64,000 nucleotides of DNA, from assembly GCA_016081115.2 (NCBI GenBank), contig CM071924.1, positions 92,022,616 through 92,086,615 of the forward strand, read 5' to 3'. A program made the position numbers and the translations under genes. This DNA comes from Rehmannia glutinosa (Eukaryota; Streptophyta; Magnoliopsida; Lamiales; Orobanchaceae). The notes under the pieces were generated by a model. That model was not told the DNA's origin. It saw only the letters and a list, made by a program, of their open reading frames with translations, and did not search any database. Shown piece by piece: positions 22,294 to 36,473 of the stretch. Position 1 is the first letter of the stretch; each line of letters starts with the position of its first letter.

Positions 22294-25200
22294 TGTTGGG
22301 AAATTATTTTGTAGATTTTGATGAATGCCATGTAAAACTTAGAATAGGAAGTTGGCACCCCATTTTTGTTGTAAATTGCATTGTAATAGATATAAATGGT
22401 CGATCGATCGAAAGTTAAGTCACTATGCCCGAGCATGCAAGAAGACAACTAGAGACTAGAAGGAAGACTCATTGTGGAGGCGATTGAGTATGGCAAAGAA
22501 GAGAAGATAGGAACTCGATCAAGGTGCGGTGAGTGAAGTATCAGTCAAGTCAACTCAAGATAGCCAAGTTTCAAGTTGAAGTGAGAAGAGTCATCCATGA
22601 TTGAAGTCGACTCAAGTCACCTGGGAAGGCAAGGAAATGCGATCAAATCGAGATAATCGAAAGAGATTCGTTGTACGTAAATCAAGAGAATTACTTAAAC
22701 AAGTAATACTTCCATACTACCTTTCTTAAAGTGCACAAACCCCAGAAGCGTGCAAAAGGAATAAACCAATGGGAAGATCGCACTGTGTCGATCTCGAAAA
22801 GTCAAGGATCATGTATACGAGGAAATGTCAATTCCAAGAACTTCAACAAGACAAGCCAACGACCACAAGTGACTTTCAAAAACAAGCCTATATCTTCAAC
22901 GGGCAGATTTTTGAAAGACCACTATAAAAGGCTGAGGAGTTTATTTGAGAAAAGGTTACCTTGACCATCTGAGAATTGAATACAAGTAAGAAAGAAACAT
23001 TTGTAACCTGAAATATTCTCAAGTTATTAAACGTTCAATCCTCAAGCCTACATTATGAAGGAAATCAATCCTATCACTCACCTGTGAAGGAAAGACGACT
23101 TCAATCAGTTGAAGAGGAAACATTTGAAGAATCAAGGGGTCTACATTCCACGAAGGATTGTAAGAAGGTTCAAGGTCGAACCAAGCTTAAGTTAGTTGGA
23201 GGGCTTCGTGATCAAATCCAAGGAACTTGAGCAAGTGGGTCGTAGTAGCAAGGCAGTTGCCCCAGTAAAGAAGTCGATCGCATGAGAAGCCGCCTATGTG
23301 ACCAAGGCATCTCAGATCGAGTCCCAAAGGATCAAGTCAATTTGTGTGATCAAGACTTGTATCCGATCGTTAACCACTCGTATATTGATCAAGACTTAGT
23401 GGATTCCTCCAGGAGTTGTAGAAGAGAGGAGTAGAAGAATTACCCCATCTTGAACCTCTATAAAAACTTATTGTGTCATTTACATTTCAAAGCACTTTAA
23501 TTTCGCATATTACATTTATATCGCTAATAAATTTGCTATCCAATTGATAATCAACAAAGTGCTAAAACCAAGTATTGAAACAAACTTAAACTAAAATCAA
23601 GGGTGTTAAGTCTTCCGCTGAAAATATATCACAGGCAAGTCTTTAGTCAAAACAAATTGAGTTATTCTATCAATGGCTCGGTTGAGTCGTTGAGTGGCTA
23701 ACTCCGATTAACTAACTTAATTGTCCATCAAGGACTTAGCTGTGTAGTATTAACTCTTGTAGGTCCCAAGGGGTGTGAGTGTAAGGTTTAGAAGGGGGGG
23801 TTGAATAAACCTTACCAACTTTTTGATTTAGTACTTTTTAAAGTTTAGAGTTGATACTACACAGATGTGTCCTTGGTGGACATGCCAATTTAGTTAATCA
23901 AGAGAGTTAGTCACTCACAGACTGATGAGTGTTGATAGAATAACTCAACTATTAAGATGAATTAGCTCAATCAAGCAGATTGTTTTCAATGGAAGACTTA
24001 ACACCCTTAAATTTGGTTTAGTTATGATTTAATGCTTGGTTTTAGTACTTAAAGATTATCAAGTGGATAGCAAATTTATCACAGAGTTAAACAAATAAGA
24101 TGCAGGAATTAAAGTCTTTGAAATGTAAATGACACGATAAGATTTTATAGAGGTTTGAAGATGGGGTAATTCTTCTACTCCTCTCTTCTCCAACTCCCGG
24201 AGGAATCCACTAAGTATTGATCAAGATATGAGTGGTAATACCACATACAAGTCTTGATCACACAAAGCCTGACTTGATCCTTTGGGACTGGCCCGAGATG
24301 CCTTGGTCACTCAACTCGGCTTCTCGCACGACTCGCCTTCTTCACAGGCGGCGCTTGCTACTACAAACCACTTGCTCAAGCTCTTTGGATTTGATCACGA
24401 AGCCCTCCAAAGCTCGAGACTGGTTCATTCTTGAACCTTCCTACAATCCTTCGTGGAATGTAGACCCCTTTTCTTCAAAAGTTTTCTCTTCAACTGATTG
24501 AAGTTATCTTTCCTTCACATGTGAGTGTTGGATTGATTTTCTTCGTAGTGTAGGCTTGAGGATTAATCTTGAATGATTTTGAGAATATGTTGATTAGAGT
24601 TTAGATGTTAGCTTGAATGTTCGTGGTTCAGGTAATCAAGGTGTTTTTCTCTCAGAGTCATTCCTCGGCCTTTTATAGTGGTCTTTCAAAAATCTGCCCG
24701 TTGAAGAGATAGCTTATTTTTAAAGTCACTTGTGGTCGTTGGTTTGTCTTATTGCGATCCCTTGAAATTGCCACTTCCTCGTATGAATTGTTCTTCACCT
24801 TTCGTAGTTCTCGACATGGTGTAGTGCTTCCCATTGGTTTATTCCTCTTGCACGCTTCCTCGGGACCGAGCACTTCGAGAAAGGTAGCATTGAGATATTA
24901 CTTGTTTAAGTAATTCTCTTGATTTTTGCAACGGATCTCTTTCGATTATCTCGACTGACCGCATTTCCTTGCTTTCCCAGTGACTTAGAGTCGCCTTCCA
25001 ATCATTGGATGACTCTTTCCGTCACTCAACTAGAGACTTGGCTATCTTGAATTGACTTGATCGATGCTTTACTCACCGCATCTCGATTTGCACCTTCAAT
25101 GAAGTTCTTCTTCTCTTCTTTGTCAAACTCAAATTGCCTCGCAATGAGTCTTCCTTCTAGTCTCCAGTTGTCTTCTTGCATGTTTAGGCATAGCCGACTT

Positions 25201-25414
25201 AACTCACCTTGACCGGCCCCTGCTTATTACAATGCGTTTACAACAAAAATGGGGTGCCAACTTCCTATTCTAAGTTTTACATGGCATTCATCAAAATCTA
25301 AACAATAAATTTCCCAACATCTCTGAATATTTGAAAGGACTAAATTTGAAAAGTTGGTAAGGTTTATTCAACCCCCCCTTCTAAACCTTACACTCACACC
25401 CCTTGGGACCTATA
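22294..25414 (+). repeat. 5' LTR of element C, interrupted
   Basis: The LTR occupies 22294-23757 and 25325-25414. The gap is a solo LTR of the same family in the opposite orientation. The joined length is about 1.55 kb, against 1583 bp for the 3' LTR. The last dinucleotide reads TA instead of CA (cctata). Confidence 0.9.
23758..25319 (-). mobile_element. Solo LTR of the C family inside the 5' LTR of C
   Basis: On the minus strand it starts TGTTGGGAAA at 25319 and ends CCTACA at 23758, so it is a complete LTR of about 1562 bp in reverse orientation. The flanks are actct (23753-23757) and tctct (25320-25324), a 5-bp duplication with one change. No internal region is present, so the original element was reduced by LTR-LTR recombination. 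The frame at 24232-24501 is incidental. Confidence 0.9.
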
Positions 25415-25416
25415 AG

Positions 25417-25428
25417 AGGTATCAGAGC
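25417..25428 (+). promoter_or_regulatory. Primer-binding site of element C
   Basis: aggtatcagagc, two bases after the LTR, matches the initiator methionine tRNA complement except at the first base. Confidence 0.8.
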
Positions 25429-25540
25429 GGTTGGTTCATTGAGCCTTCCGCACTGGTTACTGAACTAGATCTCCAAATCTTTCAAAGATTGTTTCAGTAC
25501 TTGATCTTTCAAAACTCTTTTAATCAGCAAAGTTATTACC

Positions 25541-27168
25541 ATGGAAGCAAATTTGACACGCATCCCTATGTTCACTATTGAGGAATTTGATGATTGGAAA
25601 ATTCATATGCAGGCTCATCTATCAAAGATTACACGATGAAATGTGGATAGTGATAGAAGATGGGCCACCGCAAATTTTAAAAGTGAACACAATCTGTAAG
25701 GAGAGTGCAACCAAGATGAAGAGGATGTTGCTCCCTGCACCAGGCCTATGGTTGAAAAACCGAGAGTGAATGGACAAATGATGACAGAAAATATATAACT
25801 TGGACAATGTGGCCAAGGACATTCTTTACAAAACTTTGGACAAAGTTATGTTCAATAAAGTCAAATCATGCAAAACGGCTAAAGAAAATGGGACAAGCTA
25901 ACCTTGATTTGTGAAGGCTCGAGCAAATCAAGGAAAATAAACTATCTGTTCTTTGTACAAAAATTTGAGAATTTTAAAATGCTTGCAGGAGAGACCTTGG
26001 ATCACCTGGATGCTCGGTTCACGTAAATTACCAATGAGCTATCTCGCACTTGGAAAAGAATATACACGTATGAAATGTGTATGAAGATTCTAAGAAATCT
26101 CCCACTGAATGGGAAATGAAGGTCATGGCACCGAGGCATTCCATGGACCTATCCAAGACATCCAACCATGAGATATTCTCGATCTCAAGGCCTACGAATT
26201 GAGTGAGGAGAAAAGACCAGAGGAGACAAATTGCACCCAAAACACTGCTTCTAATTGTTAAGGATGGTAAGAGAGTTGAGGTCAAAGAAGTCATTGACCA
26301 AGAGGAAATAGCCCCGATGGTTAAAAGGTTTAACAAGTTCTTCAATAAGAACTACAAGAGAGGCAAGGGTGAATCCTCCGAAGACACTCGGCTCCTCGTA
26401 GTCAAGGGAAGATAGGCTAACCAAGAGAGCAGAGCATCAAAAAGTTGAATATCAAAGGGCTAACAATCCAAGAATGGAAAGAGCTAATCAAAAGGTTGAA
26501 AATCTATCTGAACCGCACAACCAGGTCACTATGCCATTGATTGCCCATATCCCGTAGTCAACAAATACAGAATGAAGAGGAAAGAAAAGTCTTCAGAGAA
26601 AGAAGACAAGAAAAGAAAAAGGCAATGTTGGTCGCAGAGATCACGAGACAGCCAAGTCAAAAGACACAAATGGTGATTCAGAGAGTAGTGAAGTCGACTA
26701 CAAGTCAAGTGACGAAGAAGAAGCCTTGATATGTTTAATGGCCAAGGAACAAGACCAACCCGACAAAGAAGATGAGGTACACTCTAACTCATCACAAATC
26801 AGATTCTAGTGATAGTGACACACACACTTCATCACCCACTCGATCTTTATGATTCATTAGTGCAAAATGATGAAAGACTTTGAACACATTAAATCCTCAC
26901 ACACACTACTAAATGAGGAAAACAAAGCCTACTCAAGAGTTAAAACTCTCACCGACTAAGGAGATGAGTACTCTAAGTCAAGTAGATGATGAGAATAAAA
27001 GTCTAAAGGCTGAAAATGTTAAGTTAATAGCAGAAATAGCTTCTATAGAAAAGAGGGAGAATGACCTCAAAAATGTGATTGCCTCATTCACTAAGGCATC
27101 TAAATCCTTGGATGACCTTATTATGAGTCAAAGAGAATGTGGAGATAAGAACAGGCTTAGGATTTAAT
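25541..27168 (+). pseudogene. Gag of element C, heavily frameshifted
   Basis: The ATG at 25541 starts MEANLTRIPMFTIEEFDDW, the usual opening of Sirevirus-type gag, and the frame soon stops. Family words follow in shifting frames: LYKTLDK near 25827, LDHLDARF near 25998 and LKAYELSEEK near 26185. Only the second half of a zinc knuckle (GHYAIDCPYP, about 26525) is visible; the first cysteine pair is lost. The frame at 26913-27167 is rich in Glu, Lys, Leu and Asn (DENKSLKAENVKLIAEIASI) and suggests the coiled coil of these long gag proteins. Confidence 0.8.
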
Positions 27169-27889
27169 TCCCCTGTGCTATGTCAAGCTCCAAAAGTGAT
27201 TTTGGAAAAAGGATCTTCAAGTAATGAAGTATCTCAAAAATCCAAAATTCCAAACGGTGAACACACATTTATTCCAAAGCACAATCACTAGCAAACTGGC
27301 CTTGGTTATAAAGGAAAAGGAAAGTCACAGTTGAGTGTCGAGAGGACAAGTGAGAAGAAATCCAATGAGTTCCTCAAAGAAACTCCAAATAGGAAATACT
27401 CTGTAAAGAAGAAACAGAGCTACCAAAAGTCCAGAAATTCTATAAAAGAAATATATATGATGGGAATGGTAGAAACTACCCAAGCCAAGCCGATTGGAAT
27501 AATGTGAACTATCAAAGAAAGATCTATGGAATACAAGCCTAAATGGCAAAGGCCTAAAACTCAACAAAGGCCATTCCAAAGGCATAAGAGCTATCATCAA
27601 AGACACTTATGCACCTAGGCACTACACTCGAGAAATATCACAACTACCCAAATACAAAGAATTGCTAAAACATATTCATAGGCATACGGACAAAAGAGAC
27701 AAATTTGTATGAACCTAGAACCCCAAGCAATTTGCTAAAGTTAATTATGATTATGGCACGATAGATGGCAACCTCTTAGAGTCACATCATTTGGCTATAG
27801 TGGTTGGATCATCTTATAATTCTAACCCCTCGGGACCAGGCAAATATGGGTACTTAAAATCTAATTTCCTTGATTGTTCAAGTTGAACA

Positions 27890-29110
27890 GTGAAAGTGCC
27901 AAGGAACCTGGTACATGGATAGTGGTCATTCCGGACATATGACAGAAATAAGAAAAAAAAATCAAAAATTCAAGGAAGTCGAGGTGCAAAAGTCATATTC
28001 GGAGGAAATGAAGCTCCAGGAGAAATAAGGGGCAATCGGATCCATCAAGAAAAATGGATTAGAAATCACAGATGTTGCATATGTTGAAGGACTCAACTTC
28101 AACTTGCTAAGCATCACCAACTTTGTGACAAAAGAACATGTATGTGGTAGATTGGTCAATCGCAACACCAAGCACTTTGTCTAGCAAAGAGCACAAGTAG
28201 AATCTAGTTGGTCAGTGGGCACAAGAAGTTCGAGTCACCCGAATTTCAAAACAATTAACAAGCTTGACAGAGCAATCTTGTAGAAGGACTTCCGGACTCG
28301 GTGTACAAGAAGGAAAGTGTATGTGATGCATGCGGATGGGAAAGCAAATCAAATCATCATTCAAAGAAAAGACATGTCCATCTTCAACGAGAATATTGCA
28401 CCGCTACATATGGATCTATTTGGTACAGTTGAACCAGCTAGCATAAGTGGGAAGAAATACACCTTGGTGGTATTAGATGACTACTCAAGATATACATGGA
28501 CAATATTCATGTGTAAGAAGAAAGAAACTCTGCAGAAACTACCACATTACTTGATGAAAAGAATCCAAAATGAGAAGAGTCAAACCATTATCAAAATAAG
28601 ATCTCGAGGAGGAACCGAGTTTGTCAATGGTATAATCACTCAAGATCTTGTATTGAAAATGGTATTGGTCATGAATTATCTGCAGCAAGGACTCCACAAC
28701 AAAATGGAGTTGCAGAAAGAAGGAACAGAACTCTCAAAGAAGCAGCAATGACCATGTTAGCGGAAGTAGGGCTACCTAAAAGATTTTGGGCTGAAGCAAT
28801 AAACACAACATGCTATACTCAAAATAGATGCATGATAAACAGACAGCTGACAAAGACTCCCTATAAGATTTGGACAGCGAGAAAGCCAAATGTTGTATAT
28901 TTTAGAATATTTGGATGCAAATGTTTCATCCATAACAATGGCAAAGATAATTTAAAGGCCTTTGATGCTAAAGCTGATGAAGGTATCTTCTTGGGATACT
29001 CACGGTTAAAGCAAAGCCTCTGAGTACTCAACAAGAGGACTATGGTTACGTGAAGAATCCATCCATGTGGTGTTCGATGAGCCCAATGTAAATGGAGAAG
29101 ACATTGAAGA
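27890..29110 (+). pseudogene. Protease and integrase regions of element C
   Basis: Near 27910 the copia protease signature is seen as WYMDSGHSGHMTE, with the usual Cys after DSG replaced by His. The integrase core lies at 28317-29023. It has HMDLFG with the first catalytic Asp. The second Asp position appears lost (IRSRGGTEF where families have an Asp in this place). The Glu segment is frameshifted near 28690. A second frame then gives LPKRFWAEAINTTCY and the FLGYS end. A functional integrase is not encoded as written. Confidence 0.85.
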
Positions 29111-29399
29111 GTCACCGATAAGTTGAATCAACCAACCATGCGTAAGAGTCCCTATGTTGAACTAAAGCTGGAATTATAAACCCGTAAGAAAATGAGATAG
29201 CCGAGTCTCAAAAACAATTTGGAAAATATGCATGCCTAAGTGATGATGAGAGAATCGATCAAAATAACACACCGCAAGACGATCAATCCACTAACTTACT
29301 CCAACCTCGATATAAGATGGCCGAGAGACCATCCACGTAACTAGTCATTGGAGATGTAAGAGAAGATGTCAAAACCAGATCTTAACTCAACAAGAAGCA

Positions 29400-30960
29400 A
29401 TGTTCACATGCTTCATCTCACAAATAGAACCAAAAGATGTGTCTCAAGTATTGGATGACACACATTGGATTCAAGCTATGCAAGAAGAGTTGAACCAGTT
29501 TGAAAGAAATAAAGTGTGGGAATTGGTTCAAAGACCTACCCATCAAAATGTTATTGGCACTATATGGGTGTTCAGAAACAAGATCAATGAAGAAGGTTCT
29601 GTGGTAAGAAACAAAGCAAGATTGGTAGCCAAAGGATATTGCCAAGAAGAAGGGATAGATTTTGATAAAACATTTACCCCTGTGGCAAGATTGGAAGCCA
29701 TAAGGATGTTTCTTGCCTATGCAGCTCACAAGAACTTTATTGTATATCAAATGGATGTAAAGAGTGCATTTCTTAATGGTTTATTGGAAGAAGAAGTGTA
29801 TGTTGAACAACCTCCAGGATTTGAGCGAGAAGACTCTTGGAGATAAAGTATACAAACTCAAGAAAGCTCTATATGGATTGAAACAGGCACCCGTGAGCAT
29901 GGTATGATACATTGTCGAATTCTTGACTGAGAACGGATTCACAAAAGGCAAAGTGGATAGAACGCTCTTGAGAATTCAAGATAGGAAGAGTATCCGCTTG
30001 TTCAAATATATGTGGATGACATCATCTTTGGATCCACAAACAAAGAGTCGTGTGATAAATTTTTAAATCTCATGCAAAGCAAATTTGAAATGAGCATGAT
30101 GGGAGAGCTGACATTCTTCCTTGGACTTCAAGTGAAACAGCTGAGGATGGAACCTTCATAAGTCAGACAAAATACACTAGAGATTTAATGAAGAAATTCG
30201 GTATGGAAGAGAAGTCTTTTGTGAAAATACCAATGAATACACATCAAAATGGATATGGATGCGGATGGCAAGCCCAGATCAAACAAGATACTGAGCACTT
30301 ATTGGATCATTGCTCTATCTCACAAGAAACAGCCGGACATCACCTTTGTTGTAGGTGTATGTGCAAGATTTCAATCTGCTCCAAAAGAAAGCCACATGAT
30401 GATGCCCAAGAGAATTTTGAGATATTTGAAAGGAAGCCAAGAAGTTGGCTTATGGTATCCAAAGGAAGGTGGATTCAAGCTAATTGGTTATTCGGACTCG
30501 ACTATCTTTGGATGTAGAGTTGATGGGAAAGAGCACCTCAGGCACATGTCAAATGCTTGAAATAGGCTAATTTCCTGGTTTAGCAAGAAGCAAAATTCAA
30601 TAGCCACCTCCACGCCTAAAGCGAGAATACATAGTCATGACAAATTTGTTGTGCCCAAGTCTTATGGATGAGATAGAAATTGAGAGACTATGAGGTTGAG
30701 GAAAAAGAAATTTCAATTATGTGTGATAACACAAGTGCAATTGCAATCACTCAAAATCATGTGTTGCATTCAAGAACAAAGCACATTGATGTCGATATCA
30801 CTTCATAAGAGATCATGTTGAAAAGAAGGACATCACCTTGAATATATTTCAACCGATAAAAAAGTTATCGACATTTTCACAAAACCATTATGTGAGTCAA
30901 GATTTGAAGAACTCAAGCATGAATTAGGGTTAATTGGTGAGTTGACACTCGAAGACTCAA
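29400..30960 (+). pseudogene. Reverse transcriptase and RNase H of element C
   Basis: The frame 29400-29846 holds the N-terminal half of copia reverse transcriptase (WIQAMQEELNQFERNKVWEL, KARLVAKGYCQEEGIDF, YQMDVKSAFLNG). A frameshift follows EREDSW. The catalytic YVDDIIFGSTN is present near 30007 in another frame. RNase H follows from about 30480 (a GYSDS-like Asp segment) to about 30940, where DIFTKPL and RFEELKHELGL mark the end of the polyprotein. Multiple frame changes make it inactive. Confidence 0.88.
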
Positions 30961-31506
30961 AGAAAAGAGATGAAACATGAAAAGAGGAAAAAAGTTGAAC
31001 TCGTAATTCAAACCTAAGTAAATCACCAGATCGGAAAGTCGCATTTTGATCGAGTTAGGCGATATTTGAGTCACAAAGAGAATAGCAAGAAGAAGGATTG
31101 AATCGGCTAAGGAGTAAGTTGAGTCATTTATGAGCAAAGTGACAAAAACGCGGTCGTTTTTACTAAGCGGGAATGTTTTTAAGAATGACGTCAAAGATAA
31201 TTATGACGTGTACAAACTGAAAAAGTCGCACACCTAGCTTATGATTGGATATAAATGCTGCCGCATTAAATGCGAGAACTTAAATGCTAATCGGCGTGTA
31301 AGATCTAAGTTGTTGATCTTGATCAAATTTCAAAAACCACCCGCACGTCCTATCATAAACCATACTTAAACCATTTCGTCCGTTTCTCACTCACTTTACC
31401 CAAAACTGTTCATCTCTCTCACGAAAGCAAAAGCAAAATTTTCTCTCAAAACCCTATCAATCCTCGATTCCCGTTTTTCAATTTTTGTTCGGTAAAACAT
31501 CTCGAA

Positions 31507-34500
31507 ATGGCATCTACTCATGATTTTGTCAAGCTAGGAAAGCAAATCCACACCGGGTCTACTGTGGACTTCGATGGTATGGTTAAACAAGGGTTCGACG
31601 ACACCCTCGTGAAGAAGATTACTGAGAAACTGGAAAAATCTGGATTAAGACCATTTTTTATGATGGAGTTCCCAATGACCTACGTAGAAGAGGTCGCACA
31701 GTTCTACGTGAATGCTGAGGTTCACGATGAGGGCATCAAGTCCTCTATTCATGGAAAGGGGTTCACCACATCGCCATGATCCGCGTAACACCGCTTGTTC
31801 GTGGAAGGAGTGCCGGAAATTTATGAGGCTGATGTCGACCTGGCTGCTGCTTAGAAGGAAGTAGCCAAGTCCGGTTGTGCTGCGAAAGTAGTCTATATAG
31901 CTAATAAGAGGCTACTGAATGAGGATTACCACAAATTGTTGGACATCGTTGCCAAATGCATAGACATCAAATTTGGGAGCTTTGACCAGTTGTCCAAAGC
32001 AAAGTTGATCGTGATGGCTGCGATCATTGAAGAGAAGAAAATGAACTGGGCCGAGTTTGTATACAGCAGACTCTGCCAGAATATTGGGAATAAATCCTTC
32101 AAGGAGGATGGTACATTTGGAGGTTCCCTGGGATACGGCCTGGTGATTGGCCGAATGATGGAAGTAAAGGAAGTCCCTCTTCGACATGGAAAGGCATTCC
32201 ATGTAAACAAGAGGATGTTTCGATCAAACCCTCTCGGCGCACGAAGAGAGCCTACGCTAAGAGAGCTGATATGAGTGAGGGGAATCGGTGACCACGATGA
32301 TGAACACTGTTGTCTCCCCCTCAAAAGAAGGTTGCTCCTGCACTGCCATAAGAAGATCACGCCCCTGCAAAGAAAGAAAAAGAAATCGCTCCCGCTCCCC
32401 CGCAGCCCAAGTCACTCGCTCCCGCAGCCGTGTCTCCGCCCCCTGACCCACGCCGGAGAAGGAATCTCAAATACCTTCTCCGATAGTCAAGAAAAGGAGA
32501 ATCGATAAGCCACGACGGCGGCTCCTCGAGAAGAAGATGACGGCACACGGCCCCCGCCGCCCAGACTTAGAAGAAACCTTATCCGAACCAAGTCCCTCCG
32601 GTACAAACAAAGAGAAGAAGAAGAATCTTCAAGCGCCCGAGCTTGAGAAACCGGCCGAGTCACCACTCGTGAAACAGATATCTGAGATCGCTATTTGGAG
32701 AAGTAAAGTCTCTTAAATTATTGATGAAACAGCCCAAGTCTCGTCAAGGCAATCAGCAGAGGCAAATCAAGACACTGTTTGTAGTTCGACCATTTGAGAC
32801 ACAAAGAGCCGAGAAAGCAAACTCACTGTTTGTGGTCATATCCTCCTACAACAGACGCGGTGACGGTATGGAGCACCAAAGCTTGCTACCTTCTATCCCC
32901 GAGAACGAGGGACAAAGGAGGAGGAGATGATAGAGATGATGATGATGTGATGATCCTATCCCCACCTTATCCGACATCCAAAATCGTCACGAGAGTGGAG
33001 GAAGTGGAAGTTGAGTCGATCCAGTGAACAGTTCCAAAGACCGAGTTTATCGAAGAAGAAGAGGAACTGTTGAACATTCTTGGAGTGACCACTGTGGTCC
33101 AAGTTAATCGGATGAAGAAAATCGCCTGATATCTTGCGAGATCTTCAAGGACAAGGAGAAGGAGAGACAGAGAGGAAAGGCGAGGCTCGTGAAAAGGCCG
33201 ATCTTTGTCCTTTTTTCTGGAACCACCGAACATACACATCCTCATCTCGACATTTTCTCCGGGAGTGAAGATGATGATCCGGACCCTGGCCGCCGCTCTG
33301 AAGAATTAGAGATACTGAGAAGCCATGCGGGAATCCGAGCCCTACATGAGCAAAGGATGTTGGAAGGACTGGGAGTCTTCCACATCACGGTGAAATTGAT
33401 CCCATGGGAGTGGTGCGGATTGCCACCATGTTTCGCCACCACTTCCCAAACTCATTCGGAGGAAGGTGTTAAGGAATGGCGATGAAACGGGATTGTGGGG
33501 ACCCGGTCGAGCCAACCCCTAATGAAGGTGTCTTACCACCCGCCCAACGGCCGCATACTCAATGGGAACAATCGGGAGTCCTGAGACGAGTGACCCCATT
33601 CCAAGTCACTCACCGGTGTGCTAGCCGGGGAAACTCCTCGCAGCAAAGGTCGGAGGATGTTGCGGCCGACTCCACAATGAATCTCGGAGGCGAAGTGGAG
33701 AAGGAACAATCACAGAATACACAACAAGTTGTCATCAACGAGGCTCGGATAGTTGAGACTGTCTCGGTGAGGTGCCAACCGCTCCAGGCCAATGACGCCG
33801 CGATGCGGTCGAGGCACTGAGGAAGGGAATGCCCGGGAGTTAACACTGGGGCACCGAAAGCGCAATCCATGGAGTTAAGACTCCAGTGGATGCCACCACA
33901 GAAGACCCCAAGACAGCTGACACTGTGGAATGGGATGTCCAAGTCCTCGCTGCAGTTGAGACTGCAGGAGGTAATGAAGGCCAACGGGAGGTTGAGACTT
34001 CCTGGGGTAAAGAGACTAAGGCACAGAACATCCCTCCTGCCATCATTGATCCATCAGAAAAGGAGATAAGTGCTCTTCACGACTCCCAGGATAATCCTAA
34101 TGTAACTTTTCTGGGATCCGAATGTGAAGATGAAGCTGAGTCATCCCCTATTGCAGATCCAAAAGACTCAGCTGAGGATGTTCCAACCACGAGTAAGTCT
34201 GACCTCAAGACTACTCGCCAAACATTCAACTTTGATGATGAGCCACCCATGGCAATCTCGTCATCGTCCGATGACGCTCGATAAGGCCAAGGACTACGGT
34301 CAACTCATTTGGAAAAATCATTTGAGACCATCGAAGCGAAGGTTTGAAACAATTGAGGCTCAGCAAGCTGGGTCGACTTCACAAATGACCGTAGCTGAAA
34401 CAGAGTCCACTGCGCAGGCTCCCCAAGCTGCAGCAGGTTCGACTTCACAGGGGACTTCACGAGCACCATTTATCATTGAACAGATTCCAGTTGCCCGTGA

Positions 34501-36150
34501 TGATCCTTTTGTAGAATCATTTCCTTTCTCTCTAGAGGTACCCGACCTCCCTGAAGAATCAGCTAGAGATCGCGAGCGCTTCCACGAGCCGACCTGTTAT
34601 TCCATCAGACACCATTGTTCCAGCTGACTATGACTTTGACGCTGCTTGGCCGTCAGCTGAAACAGATGAGACAGCTGAAGTTCGGGAAGTTTTCAAAGCC
34701 TTATTTGCTGAGATTGAAAAGATGGAGAGGCACCAGGCCTCACTGGACATGAGGTCGATAACAGAGACGCCAACTTTCTGGCGATTTGCAAGGCATAATA
34801 GTCGATCCGAGAGTGGTGGCAACAAAGAAGCAGACAATGCGTGTGGAACAAGCTCGATATTTCAGACATTGTTCAACAAGTTGCTAGTCCGGCGGGTGAG
34901 AATCCGATGCAAAGACAAAATTGCAAGAGCACATCGAACAAATGCATGAATCTCACACCACAGAGATAAAACTGTTGCGTGAACACAATAAGAACGAGCT
35001 CTTGCGCGTGGAAGAGAATATGGATCGAAAATTCAGCCTTCTCATGGGCCGAGATGAAGTTGGTAGCAAGCGGAATCCAATGCCACCCGCCCGAGTTCCG
35101 TGCAAAGCATACTCTGTAGCAGATTCGAAGCGAGAACTCGGCTATCGCCAGACTAGACTTCTTGCTTGTTAGCTTGTTTCGGGGGTTCCCTCCTCCTTTG
35201 ATGATGCCAAAAAGGGGAAGAGGAATACCTAAAAGCTACTGAAGGATCGAAGGCGAGAAGGAAGGAAGCATTGTGAAGGGAAAGAAACTGACTAAGGAAG
35301 TAATAAGAGAGAAGAAAGGGAAGTCCGTTGAGGGGGAAGGCTCGAAAGATGTGACCCGATGATTGCTAAAACCCTCAACAAGGTCTTGTCCGGTGATATT
35401 ATCAAAAACTCCCATGACTCTGTCATTCCAAACACTGTTGTACCTATGGTGAAAAGAGAAAGACGATTGAAGCGAGGGATGAAGGAAGTGGAAGGAAGGA
35501 TGGATGCCCGAGTTATGGATATTCTCAAACAACATGGAGGCATTCCAATGACAGAGACACCTATGCCATTTCGAATCTTTGGAACCAAGCCAAGATCTGT
35601 TGATGAATTCAAGACGGTCGCATCCGAAGGTTACTTCGCAAATATGTCCACGGCTCAAGCCACGGGATTTTATCTTGGGAAAAAGGTCTCACACTATGTG
35701 AAGAAGGCGACAGCGAGCGGCAGACTCACGCGGTCTCTCTCTCCTGGGTCACTCTACTAGTCACTCATTGGGAAAAAAGACCCCAAAGACTGAGACACGC
35801 CCGAGAGGAAGAGGAAGAAACAGAGGTGGATGAAGAGGTTTACGCCCAAAAAATATTGAGTATATAGATCCGGCAAGAAAGGAGGGATCTATTGGGTTGG
35901 GTTTGACGAAGTAGCCAACTGCAAGTGGCTAAGAACAATGCCGAGTATGTGAAGAGAATTGAAGAGGAAAATAAAAGACAAACTCATGCTATGGGAGGAA
36001 AGACAAGAAAGAAAGGCGAGAAGAGATGAAAGCTGAGAAGGCGTATGAAAAGAAGAAGCGGTGAAGATGAGAAAAAGAGAAGAAGGTCAGAAGATGACAG
36101 AGCTGAAGAAGATGAAAGAAGGAGGCAGCGAAGGAGATGAAGTGTTGTTG
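31507..36150 (+). pseudogene. Additional (envelope-like position) coding region of element C, decayed
   Basis: Sireviruses often carry an extra reading frame between RNase H and the 3' LTR. Here an ATG at 31507, after a CT-rich leader, opens a 90-residue frame (MASTHDFVKLGKQIHTG; later YVEEVAQFYVNAEV) resembling the plant transposon protein domain found in such frames. Further open pieces follow at 31936-32274, 33189-33485, 33886-34284, 34124-34627 and 35359-35760 in changing frames, many rich in Glu, Lys, Ser and Pro. I see no convincing signal peptide or transmembrane segment. The product and its function are unknown. Confidence 0.6.
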
Positions 36151-36459
36151 TCCACCCCTTCGTGTATTTTACTATGTAAATACATTCTTATGTAAGTCTT
36201 CTGTACATTGAATAAAATTGTACAATTTCTATACTTGTGGAGATATAGAACAACATGGTTACTTTAAGGTCCATTTAAGCTCTGATACATTTTCTTTTGA
36301 TTCAAGCTCTGATACACTTTGTAAACAGCTATGTAAAGAACAAGAATGCTATGATCAATAAAAGATCGATTCTAAGCATACATTCTGTGATTCTACATTT
36401 GCATGTATGTATCTTTGTTGTTTAATTATTGATGTATGTTTCAAAGTTTTGGCATCACC

Positions 36460-36473
36460 AAAAAGGGGGAAAT
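36460..36473 (+). promoter_or_regulatory. Polypurine tract of element C
   Basis: aaaaagggggaaat lies directly before the 3' LTR start at 36474. Confidence 0.85.

Noticed and set aside
30913..31194. Minus-strand frame of 93 residues
   Set aside because: It is antisense to the end of the RNase H region and the following non-coding part of element C, with no family match.
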